NCBI RefSeq assembly: GCF_001902145.1
Contig: NZ_MRST01000024.1
Span: forward strand, 549,727-610,450
Reading direction: 5' to 3'
Origin: Pseudomonas fluorescens
GTDB lineage: Bacteria > Pseudomonadota > Gammaproteobacteria > Pseudomonadales > Pseudomonadaceae
DNA length: 60,724 nucleotides
In this document: positions 17,236-24,583 of the stretch, piece by piece
How the letters are laid out: every line of letters begins with the position of its first letter
Position numbering within the stretch: the first letter of the stretch is position 1
The notes under the pieces: model-generated
The model's database searches: none
What the model was told of the DNA's origin: nothing
What the model saw: the letters and a program-made list of their open reading frames with translations, nothing else
Made by a program: the position numbers and the translations under genes

Positions 17236-18437
17236 AACGGTTTGATCACTTCCAGCAACGTGATCGGCAGCGCCTGGCGCCAGGTATCGAACTCGCCCAA
17301 GGGCTGCGCCTGGGCCACATGGATGCGGGTCAGTTCGCCGCCATGCTCGGCGCGCCAGTTCATCAAGGTCATTTCGCTTTGCAGGGTCACGGCATTGGCA
17401 ACTAGCCGACCACCGGGGCGCAGGTGTTGCCAGCAGGTGTCGAGCACGCCGTCGCGGGTGACGCCGCCGCCGATAAAGATGGCGTCCGGCGTTTCCAGGC
17501 CGGTTAACGCCTCCGGCGCCTTGCCGCGAATCAATTGCAGGCCGGGCACGCCGAGGGCGTCGCGGTTGTGTTCGATCAGGCCCTGGCGGCCGATGTCGGC
17601 TTCGATCGCCAAGGCGCGACAGCTGGGATGGGTGCGCATCCATTCAATACCGATGGAGCCGCTGCCCGCGCCCACGTCCCACAGCAGTTCGCCGGGCATC
17701 GGTGCGAGGCGGGCGAGGGTCATGGCGCGCACATCGCGCTTGGTCAGTTGGCCGTCGTGTTTGAAGGCCCAGTCGGGCAAACCTGCAAGACGCGACAGAC
17801 GCGGTGCGTTCGTATCCGCCAGGCAGTCGATGGCGACCAGGTTCAAATCGGCAACCGTAATGTGCTCCCACGCTTGCGTGTGCCCATCGATACGCCGCTC
17901 AGCCGTGCCGCCCAGGTGTTCAAACACACTTATCCGGCTGGGGCCAAAACCGCGCTCGGCTAACAACGCAGCAATCAAGGCGGGACTGCTGCCGTCATTG
18001 CTCAATACCAACAAGCGCACGCCACTGGCCAAATGCGCGTTGATTGCCGCCAATGGCCGCGCCACCACTGACAATGTCACCACCTCCTGCAACGGCCAGC
18101 CCAAGCGCGCCGCCGCCAGGGATACCGACGAGGGCGCGGGCAAAATCGACAACTCCTCAGCCGCCACTTGCCGGGCCAGGCTGGCGCCGACGCCATAGAA
18201 CATCGGGTCGCCACTGGCCAATACGCACACAGGCTCCCCACTCCGCGACAACACCGGCTCCAGTGAAAACGGGCTCGGCCACAGCTGGCGCTCGCCACCA
18301 ATACACTGGGGCAGCAGGTCCAACTGGCGCTGAGCACCTATAATCCGCGTGGCGCGCAGCAAGGCATGCCGAGCATTCCTGCCCAGACCCTTGAAGCCGT
18401 CTTCACCGATGCCTACAACCGTCAGCCAGGGCGACAT
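17232..18437 (-). CDS. cobL: Precorrin-6Y C5,15-methyltransferase (decarboxylating) CobL
   Basis: A 401-residue two-domain enzyme that methylates C5 and C15 and decarboxylates the C12 acetate. The N-terminal tetrapyrrole-methylase domain starts MSPWLTVVGIGEDGFKGLG with VCVLASGDPMFYGVG. The C-terminal CbiT-like domain has LWDVGAGSGSIGIEWMR, the SAM-binding loop, and AIFIGGGVTRDGVLD. The length is as expected for a CbiE-CbiT fusion. First gene of the cobL-cobK operon, divergent from cobG with a short shared promoter region (38-95 bp depending on the cobG start). Confidence 0.95.
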   Translation of the reverse strand: MSPWLTVVGIGEDGFKGLGRNARHALLRATRIIGAQRQLDLLPQCIGGERQLWPSPFSLEPVLSRSGEPVCVLASGDPMFYGVGASLARQVAAEELSILPAPSSVSLAAARLGWPLQEVVTLSVVARPLAAINAHLASGVRLLVLSNDGSSPALIAALLAERGFGPSRISVFEHLGGTAERRIDGHTQAWEHITVADLNLVAIDCLADTNAPRLSRLAGLPDWAFKHDGQLTKRDVRAMTLARLAPMPGELLWDVGAGSGSIGIEWMRTHPSCRALAIEADIGRQGLIEHNRDALGVPGLQLIRGKAPEALTGLETPDAIFIGGGVTRDGVLDTCWQHLRPGGRLVANAVTLQSEMTLMNWRAEHGGELTRIHVAQAQPLGEFDTWRQALPITLLEVIKPL

Positions 18438-18532
18438 ATCAACTCCTTGAGCGACATCCGACGGGCAGGCTTTTCATGCCGCCGGACAAAGCAGGCATAA
18501 TACCGCGCCTTTACCCGTCAACCGGTAGCCCC

Positions 18533-19822
18533 GTGAACCCAACGCCCGCTGTGAATACCTTGCGCCCCTCGGCTTGTCCGGGGTTGCTGCGTATTGTCCA
18601 GGCGTTGGACGGCGGCATTTGCCGGATCAAATTGGCAGGCGGCGTGATCACCGCCGCCCAGGCCCATGCTGTGGCGGACGCGGCCCAGACGTACGCGGGT
18701 GGGGTGATCGAGGCGACCAACCGCGCCAACCTGCAGATCCGCGGCATCGGCGCCGAGCAGGAGGCGTTGATCGCCCGGCTGCTGGCGGCGGGCCTGGGGC
18801 CCAGCAACGCGGGCGGTGACGACGTGCGCAACCTGATGCTCAGCCCCAGCGCCGGCATCGACCCGCAGATGCTGTTCGACACCTGCCCGCTGGCCGCGCA
18901 GATCCTCGCCACCCTGGAGAACCGTCCGCGTTTCCATGAACTGTCGGCCAAGTTCGCGGTGCAACTCGATGGTGGCGAGGACCTGGCGATGCTCGAACAT
19001 CACCACGACCTGTGGTTGTCGGCCTTCGTACGCCATGGCGAAACCCTGTTCGCGTTTGGCCTGGCCGGCTGTCCGGGCCTGGATGCGCCCCTGGCCGCCG
19101 TGCCATTGGGCCAAGGCCTTGAGTTGGTAGTGGCTGTGCTGGAAGCCTTTCTGGACCTCGCCACCCCAGAGCAAACGCGCATGCGCCATTTGCCTGTGGA
19201 TAACGTGCTGGGCCATTTGCGCTTGCCGTTGCTGCCAGTCGACGGCTTCACACGCCCGGCCAGCGACGCGTCGCTAAAGGTGGGCACTTATCCACAAGTG
19301 CAAAAGAATCAGTTCTACGTCGCCGCCCTCGCGCCCCTGGGCCGCCTGGACCCGAAGATGCTCAAGGGCGCCGCACAACTGGCCAGTGACTATGGGGACG
19401 GCACCTTGCGCTTCACCCCCTGGCAGGGCGTGCTGGTGCCCAACGTCGAAAAGCCTCACGCCGTGACCGAGCGCCTGGCGCAACTGGGCTTTATCTGCTC
19501 GCTCGACCACCCGCTGGCGCGCATGGTTGCCTGCACCGGTTCCAGCGGCTGCGCAAAAGGCCTGGCCGACACCAAGGCCGACGCTGTGCAACTGGCCGCT
19601 CTGCAACCGGGCGTCGAGGTGCATCTGTCCGGCTGCCCGCGCTCCTGCGCTGCCGCGCACACCGCGCCCGTCACCATGTTGGCGGTAAGCCCCGGCCACT
19701 ACGACCTCTATTTTCGCGATGCAGCCCAGCCTGGTTTTGGCCGGCTGCACGCGCGCACCCTTTCCATTGAAGCGGCGGGCGCCCTGTTGCGCGCTCGTCC
19801 ACGGAGCAACACCGATGATTGA
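18533..19822 (+). CDS. cobG: Precorrin-3B synthase CobG
   Basis: About 429 residues; an oxygen-dependent Fe-S/siroheme-type enzyme converting precorrin-3A to precorrin-3B. It starts around LRPSACPGLLRIVQALDGG and has two nitrite/sulfite-reductase-like halves. The cluster ligands are visible as ACTGSSGCAKGLAD and HLSGCPRSCAAAH near the C-terminus. The start is uncertain: GTG at 18533 gives a family-like N-terminus, while ATG at 18476 adds 19 unremarkable residues. It overlaps cobH by 8 bp. CobG marks the aerobic pathway. Confidence 0.92.
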   Translation: MNPTPAVNTLRPSACPGLLRIVQALDGGICRIKLAGGVITAAQAHAVADAAQTYAGGVIEATNRANLQIRGIGAEQEALIARLLAAGLGPSNAGGDDVRNLMLSPSAGIDPQMLFDTCPLAAQILATLENRPRFHELSAKFAVQLDGGEDLAMLEHHHDLWLSAFVRHGETLFAFGLAGCPGLDAPLAAVPLGQGLELVVAVLEAFLDLATPEQTRMRHLPVDNVLGHLRLPLLPVDGFTRPASDASLKVGTYPQVQKNQFYVAALAPLGRLDPKMLKGAAQLASDYGDGTLRFTPWQGVLVPNVEKPHAVTERLAQLGFICSLDHPLARMVACTGSSGCAKGLADTKADAVQLAALQPGVEVHLSGCPRSCAAAHTAPVTMLAVSPGHYDLYFRDAAQPGFGRLHARTLSIEAAGALLRARPRSNTDD

Positions 19823-20441
19823 TTACATCCGCGACGGTCAGGAGATCTATCGCAACTCCTTTGCCATTATTCGCGCGGAAGCCAACCTGGACCGCATCCC
19901 GGCTGATCTGGAAAAACTCGCGGTGCGGGTGATTCATGCGTGCGGCATGGTCGAGGCCATCGACGGCCTGCAATTCTCCGAAGGTGCTGGCAAGGCCGGG
20001 CGTGACGCGTTGGCCGCTGGCGCGCCGATTCTGTGCGATGCGCGGATGGTGTCCGAAGGCGTGACCCGCGCACGCCTGCCAGCCAATAACCAGGTGATCT
20101 GCACCTTGCGCGACGACAGCGTGCCGGAGCTGGCGCGGGAGCTGGGCAATACCCGTTCCGCCGCCGCCCTTGAACTGTGGCGCCCGCACCTGGAGGGCAG
20201 TGTGGTGGTGATCGGCAACGCGCCGACCGCGTTGTTCTATCTGTTGGAAATGCTCGACGCCGGCGCGCCGAAACCGGCGTTGATCCTGGGTTTTCCCGTG
20301 GGCTTCGTCGGTGCCGCCGAATCCAAGGCGATGCTGGCGGCAGATAGCCGTGGCGTCCCGTTCGTGATCATGCAGGGGCGCTTGGGCGGCAGTGCCATGG
20401 CCGCCGCGGCAGTCAATGCGCTCGCCACGGAGGTCGAATAA
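19815..20441 (+). CDS. cobH: Precorrin-8X methylmutase CobH
   Basis: A 208-residue enzyme that moves the C11 methyl to C12, turning precorrin-8X into hydrogenobyrinate. MIDYIRDGQEIYRNSFAIIRAEA is a strong family start. RVIHACGMVEAID carries the catalytic His; GAPILCDARMVSEGV, VIGNAPTALFYLLEM and GFPVGFVGAAESK follow in the usual order. The start overlaps the cobG end by 8 bp, and the stop is followed with 1-bp overlap by cobI, so cobG-H-I-J form one coupled unit. Confidence 0.96.
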   Translation: MIDYIRDGQEIYRNSFAIIRAEANLDRIPADLEKLAVRVIHACGMVEAIDGLQFSEGAGKAGRDALAAGAPILCDARMVSEGVTRARLPANNQVICTLRDDSVPELARELGNTRSAAALELWRPHLEGSVVVIGNAPTALFYLLEMLDAGAPKPALILGFPVGFVGAAESKAMLAADSRGVPFVIMQGRLGGSAMAAAAVNALATEVE

Positions 20442-21172
20442 TGCAGGCACGCGGACGTTTGATCGGCCTGGGGGTAGGCCCCGGCGACCCGGAACTGATC
20501 ACCCTCAAGGCCTTGCGCCTGCTGCGTGAATCGCCGGTGGTGGCGTACTTCGTGGCCAAGGGCAAGAAGGGCAACGCCTTCGGCATCATCGAAGACCACC
20601 TGGTGCCGCAACAGACCCTGATGCCGCTGGTGTACCCGGTGACCACCGAAGTGCTGCCGGCGCCGCTGTCCTACGAGCAGGTGATCAGCGACTTCTACGA
20701 CAATGCCAGCCTCGACGTGGCCGCTCACCTGGACGCGGGCCGCGACGTGGCGGTGATCTGCGAAGGTGACCCGTTCTTCTACGGCTCCTACATGTACCTG
20801 CATGACCGCCTGGCCGAGCGCTACGAGGCCCAGGTGATTCCAGGCGTGTGCTCGATGCTCGGTGGCGCCTCGGTACTCGGCGCGCCGTTGGTGTATCGCA
20901 ACCAGAGTTTGTCGGTGCTCTCGGGCGTATTGCCCCATGAGGACCTCAAGCGCCGCCTGGCGGATGCCGATGCCGCAGTGATCATGAAGCTGGGGCGCAA
21001 CTTCCCGAAGGTGCGCCAGGTGCTGGAAGAGCTGGGCCTGGCCGAGCGTGCGTTGTATGTGGAGCGCGCGACCATGGCCAACCAGAAGATCGTGCCGCTG
21101 GATCAGGTGGAGCCGATGTCGTCGCCGTATTTCTCACTGATCATCGTGCCCGGTGAAAGGTGGCAAGGTTGA
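20441..21172 (+). CDS. cobI: Precorrin-2 C20-methyltransferase CobI
   Basis: A 243-residue SAM-dependent tetrapyrrole methylase that makes precorrin-3A. Motifs: RGRLIGLGVGPGDPELITLKAL (SAM loop), RDVAVICEGDPFFYGSYMY, and QVIPGVCSMLGGAS. The length is normal. It shares TAATG with the cobH stop, and its TGA overlaps the cobJ ATG. Confidence 0.96.
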   Translation: MQARGRLIGLGVGPGDPELITLKALRLLRESPVVAYFVAKGKKGNAFGIIEDHLVPQQTLMPLVYPVTTEVLPAPLSYEQVISDFYDNASLDVAAHLDAGRDVAVICEGDPFFYGSYMYLHDRLAERYEAQVIPGVCSMLGGASVLGAPLVYRNQSLSVLSGVLPHEDLKRRLADADAAVIMKLGRNFPKVRQVLEELGLAERALYVERATMANQKIVPLDQVEPMSSPYFSLIIVPGERWQG

Positions 21173-22809
21173 TGACCCCGGCGATTGTAATTCTGGGCCA
21201 GGGCAGTTTGGCCACGGCACGCAAGATCCAGCAGGTTTACCCCGGCGCGTTGATCCACGGGCTGGCCGCTCGGGTTGAGGGCGCAGACCGCACCTACAGC
21301 GAGTTCGGCGCGACCTTGCGTCAGTTCTATCAGCAGGGCACACCACTGATTGCCCTGTGCGCCGCGGGCATTGTGATTCGCACCCTGGCGCCGTTGCTGC
21401 TGGAAAAGGGCGAGGAGCCCGCCGTGCTGGCCGTGGCCGAAGACGGCAGCGCCGTGGTGCCGTTGCTCGGTGGCCTGGGCGGTGTGAATGTGATGGCGCG
21501 GGATATCGCCGCGGCACTGGACGTATCCGCGGCAATCACCACCAGCGGCGAGTTGCGTTTTGGCACCTGCCTGCTCAACCCGCCGGCGGGCTATCGACTG
21601 GCCGACATTGAGTTGGGCAAACGCTTTGTCTCTGACCTTCTGGCCGGCGAAAGCGTGCGCATCGAAGGGGCGGCGCCATGGCTGGAGGACGCTAATCTGC
21701 CGCAGGATCAACAGGCGCGCCTGGCAATTCATGTGGGCAGTGCCGAGCGTACACCGGCAGCCAATGAACTGCTGATTTACCCGCAGAACGTCTACGTCAC
21801 CTGCCGGCCGGGTGCGCAGTTGGCCGAGCGTGTGCGCACGGCGTTGCAGGAGGCGGGCGTGGCCGTGCAATCCCTGGCCTGCCTGCTGGCCAGCGACCTG
21901 CAGATGGCTGACGCGTCCTTGCATGAAGCCGCGTCGGCCTTGGGTGTACCGCTGCGCTTTGCCGCGCTGAGTCCCGTTGCGGACATCAGTATTACCGTGG
22001 CCGAGCGGCCCTTGGACCTGTCACAGGTTGGGCGCCCGCGTGGGCGTCTGGCGGTGATCGGCCTGGGCCCCGGTGCCGCTGAACTGATGGTGCCGGCGGT
22101 GAAGGCGGAACTGGCGCGTTGCACCGATGTGCTGGGGTATGAAACCTATGTGCGCATGGCCGGGCCGTTCCGGGACGATCAAGTGCAACACTGCACCGAC
22201 AACCGCGAAGAAATGCAGCGCGCCCGCCACGCCTTCGAGCTAGCCGCGCAAGGCCGCTCGGTGGTGGTGGTGTCCTCTGGTGACCCGGGTGTATTCGCCA
22301 TGGCCGCGGCGGTGATCGAGGCGCTGCACGAGTCCAGCGAGCCGGCCTGGCATCAGGTCGACCTGGAAATCCTGCCGGGGGTTTCCGCTTCGCTGGCCAC
22401 CGCCGCCCAGGCGGGCGCGCCGCTGGGGCATGACTTCTGTGTGATGTCGCTGTCGGATAATCTCAAGCCCTGGTCGATCATCGAAAAACGCCTGGACCTG
22501 GCTTCCCAGGCCGACCTGGCCTTGGCGTTCTACAACCCGATCTCCAGGTCGCGGCCTTGGCAACTGGGACGCGCCCTGGAGATCGTCGCGCTGCATCGCA
22601 CGCCGCAGACGCCGGTGGTGCTGGGCCGTGACATCGGTCGTCCAGGCCAGACGCTGCGCGTCACTACCTTGGGGCAACTGACGCCCGAGCAGGTGGACAT
22701 GCGCACCATGGTGCTGATCGGTTCATCCACCACCTGTGTGTTCCCGCGCGCGGGTGGCGGCGAGTGGGTGTACACACCACGTTGGTATGGTGATAAACCC
22801 AATTCCTGA
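21172..22809 (+). CDS. cobJ: CbiG-CobJ fusion: precorrin-3B C17-methyltransferase
   Basis: 545 residues with two parts. About 1-280 is CbiG-like (cobalt-precorrin-5A hydrolase family): ALCAAGIVIRTLAPLL, PLLGGLGGVNVMARDIA, and a C-terminal CbiG part with LACLLASDLQMADASLHEAA. About 290-545 is the C17-methyltransferase: GRLAVIGLGPGAAELMVPA, VVVVSSGDPGVFAMAA, LEILPGVSASLATAAQAGAPLG, and LAFYNPISRSRPWQL. The fused form is common in pseudomonads. The role of a CbiG part in an aerobic pathway is unclear. Ribosome site AAGG before the ATG; a strong terminator follows. Confidence 0.94.
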   Translation: MTPAIVILGQGSLATARKIQQVYPGALIHGLAARVEGADRTYSEFGATLRQFYQQGTPLIALCAAGIVIRTLAPLLLEKGEEPAVLAVAEDGSAVVPLLGGLGGVNVMARDIAAALDVSAAITTSGELRFGTCLLNPPAGYRLADIELGKRFVSDLLAGESVRIEGAAPWLEDANLPQDQQARLAIHVGSAERTPAANELLIYPQNVYVTCRPGAQLAERVRTALQEAGVAVQSLACLLASDLQMADASLHEAASALGVPLRFAALSPVADISITVAERPLDLSQVGRPRGRLAVIGLGPGAAELMVPAVKAELARCTDVLGYETYVRMAGPFRDDQVQHCTDNREEMQRARHAFELAAQGRSVVVVSSGDPGVFAMAAAVIEALHESSEPAWHQVDLEILPGVSASLATAAQAGAPLGHDFCVMSLSDNLKPWSIIEKRLDLASQADLALAFYNPISRSRPWQLGRALEIVALHRTPQTPVVLGRDIGRPGQTLRVTTLGQLTPEQVDMRTMVLIGSSTTCVFPRAGGGEWVYTPRWYGDKPNS

Positions 22810-22834
22810 AAACAGCCCCGTTGGCTGCCGGAAA

Positions 22835-22887
22835 GCTCCGAATAGCCCAGGGATTCCCCTGGCGTTGTTCGGGGCTTTTTCTTTTTT
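22835..22887 (+). terminator. Rho-independent terminator of the cobGHIJ operon
   Basis: A long stem GCTCCGAA...TTCGGGGC with an inner CCAGGG-ATTC-CCCTGG hairpin, followed by TTTTTCTTTTTT. It begins 26 bp after the cobJ stop. Confidence 0.85.
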
Positions 22888-23011
22888 ATGCGATGAAAAC
22901 CAGAAGCCTGCCGCCCGCGCCTTGTCATTGCTGGGTGCTGGTTTTGGGCGGGGCAGTCCAAGGGATGTTTATCGCATGGAAACCCCGCTGCTCCCTGGAC
23001 TAGGGTGGAAG

Positions 23012-23033
23012 CAAGCCCCATGTGGGGTGCTTG
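23012..23033 (+). promoter_or_regulatory. Hairpin immediately upstream of a ribosome site
   Basis: CAAGCCCC-ATGT-GGGG(TG)CTTG forms a compact stem ending 3 nt before the GGAGAA ribosome site of the gene at 23047. It may influence translation initiation. Confidence 0.35.
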
Positions 23034-23046
23034 TGGAGAACAGAAA

Positions 23047-23826
23047 ATGGAGCGACGTCACAGAAGGATCAACAGTAAAAAAAGGCGCAAGTTGATTGCC
23101 GCCTACAAATTGCCGGGCGCCCCTGCACGGCAGGCCGCTTGCGCGCTGGATCGCGACGATGATTGCAATGCGGCCGTGGTCAACAACGGGGTGATTTCAT
23201 TTGCCGAAGGCTTGTCGGCGTTGAACCGCGAATACGTACGCAAAAGCTATCTGCTGGCCAGCAGTTATGTGAGCGATGTGCTGAACGTCCAGCGGGGCAG
23301 CGAGGCGTGGTACGAGGAATTTATCAAGGTGATGGTCAGCCTGGGGTGGCTGCCGCTGCGCAGCCGCTTTGAGCGGGTCTCGCGTGCGGGCAAGGGCCTG
23401 ACGGTGCAACTGGCGGCGCTGAATATCATCGCCTCGATGCTGACGTCGACGGCGCTGTTCGGGCCACTGCTTAGCGCCTTGCCAAAGCTGGCCGCCGATG
23501 CGCTGGACGCATTGAAGCGTCAGCCAGCGTCTTTCGAGCTGTTCAAGCGCAATTGCGCGGTGCGTGAGGGCGGCGATTTCGGCCTGGCCTCCTGCGCTGA
23601 AACAGACGGCGAGTTGATCATGGTGCTGGTGACCTACAGCACCCATGGTGTGGATAAACAGGTGGGCCTGCCCTTCCTGGAGTGGGACAGTTCCTCGTTC
23701 GAGGCCTTCAGCGGGCAGACTTGCCTGGTGCTCAATACCTCGATGGTCAACGAGAAAACCATCCAGCTGATGCGCGAAAGCGCCGGTGACAAAGTGGAAA
23801 TGGCTATCGCCAAATACCGGATCTAG
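23047..23826 (+). CDS. Unrecognised 259-residue protein
   Basis: I do not recognise this family. The N-terminus is very basic (MERRHRRINSKKRRKL). The middle is helical (EFIKVMVSLGWLPLRSRFERV, then a hydrophobic LAALNIIASMLTSTALFGPLLSAL that could be one membrane helix). The C-terminal half is beta-like (ELIMVLVTYSTHGVDKQVG, PFLEWDSSSFEAFSGQTCLVLN). Four cysteines are scattered. There is a good ribosome site (GGAGAA); an upstream in-frame start at 23005 would add 14 residues across a hairpin. It is monocistronic and convergent with marC, with which it shares the stop palindrome CTAG. Confidence 0.75.
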   Translation: MERRHRRINSKKRRKLIAAYKLPGAPARQAACALDRDDDCNAAVVNNGVISFAEGLSALNREYVRKSYLLASSYVSDVLNVQRGSEAWYEEFIKVMVSLGWLPLRSRFERVSRAGKGLTVQLAALNIIASMLTSTALFGPLLSALPKLAADALDALKRQPASFELFKRNCAVREGGDFGLASCAETDGELIMVLVTYSTHGVDKQVGLPFLEWDSSSFEAFSGQTCLVLNTSMVNEKTIQLMRESAGDKVEMAIAKYRI

Positions 23827-24419
23827 GGCACCAGGTAGCCGCGTACCCCGGTAAAAATGATTTGCGCGGCCAGGGCGCAGACGAACAGGCCCATCAACCG
23901 GCTGACAATCTGCAAGCCCTGGTCGCCGAGAATGCGTTCGATACGGTTGGACAGGTACAGCACCACGCCCACCGTCAGGCTGGCCAGGGCAATACTGAGG
24001 ATGGCGGTAAGCTTGTCGTCCCAGTGCGGTTGGCTGACGCCCATCACCAGCAAGGCGCCGATGGTGCCGGGGCCGACGGTGAGGGGAATGGTCAGCGGCA
24101 CGATGGTCACGTCCTGCTGCACGTTGTCGGTCTGCACCGCCGACTTGCCCTGGGCCATGCCCAGGGCGGAGATAAACAACACGCTGCCGGCGCCGATACG
24201 GAACGCGTCGACGGTAATGCCGAACACACTGAAAATCACCCGGCCAAACAGGTAGAGCAGCACGCTCGATACCAGGGTGGCCAGTGCAACTTTCCACGCC
24301 AGGCGCCGACGCTCCTTGCTGGAGTAGCCACGGGTCAGGCTGATAAAGCAGGACAGCACGAAGAACGGGCTATAGAGCACCAGCATCTTCAGGTAAACGC
24401 TGAATAACACATGGAGCAT
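23823..24419 (-). CDS. MarC family integral membrane protein
   Basis: 198 residues with about six membrane helices. MarC/UPF0056 hallmarks: FFVLSCFISLTRGYSSKERRRLAWKVAL near the N-terminus, FRIGAGSVLFISALGMAQG, VPLTIPLTVGPGTIGALLVMG, and the end LQIVSRLMGLFVCALAAQIIFTGVRGYL. The family's transport role is not settled; the old link to multiple antibiotic resistance was not supported. It converges on the unknown gene with a 4-bp overlap. A REPIN lies just upstream of its start, at 24477-24565. Confidence 0.92.
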   Translation of the reverse strand: MLHVLFSVYLKMLVLYSPFFVLSCFISLTRGYSSKERRRLAWKVALATLVSSVLLYLFGRVIFSVFGITVDAFRIGAGSVLFISALGMAQGKSAVQTDNVQQDVTIVPLTIPLTVGPGTIGALLVMGVSQPHWDDKLTAILSIALASLTVGVVLYLSNRIERILGDQGLQIVSRLMGLFVCALAAQIIFTGVRGYLVP

Positions 24420-24476
24420 GGGGGCGGCTCGCGGGCGGGGTAGGTGCAGGCAGTCTATCAGGCGATAGAGATCAAA

Positions 24477-24565
24477 TGTGGGAGCGGGCTTGCTCGCGAA
24501 TGCGGTGTGTCAGTCAATGCATCTTTAACTGATCCAGCGCATTCGCGAGCAAGCCCGCTCCCACA
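24477..24565. repeat. REPIN (GGGAGCGGGC type)
   Basis: Inverted pair of TGTGGGAGCGGGCTTGCTCG arms, 89 bp overall, between the marC start and the retS stop on the same strand. Confidence 0.92.
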
Positions 24566-24583
24566 TTCAGAGTGTATTTCAGG

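Noticed and set aside
18438..18532. Cobalamin riboswitch between cobL and cobG
   Set aside because: The gap is far too short for the roughly 200-nt element, and no conserved B12-box-like sequence was seen.
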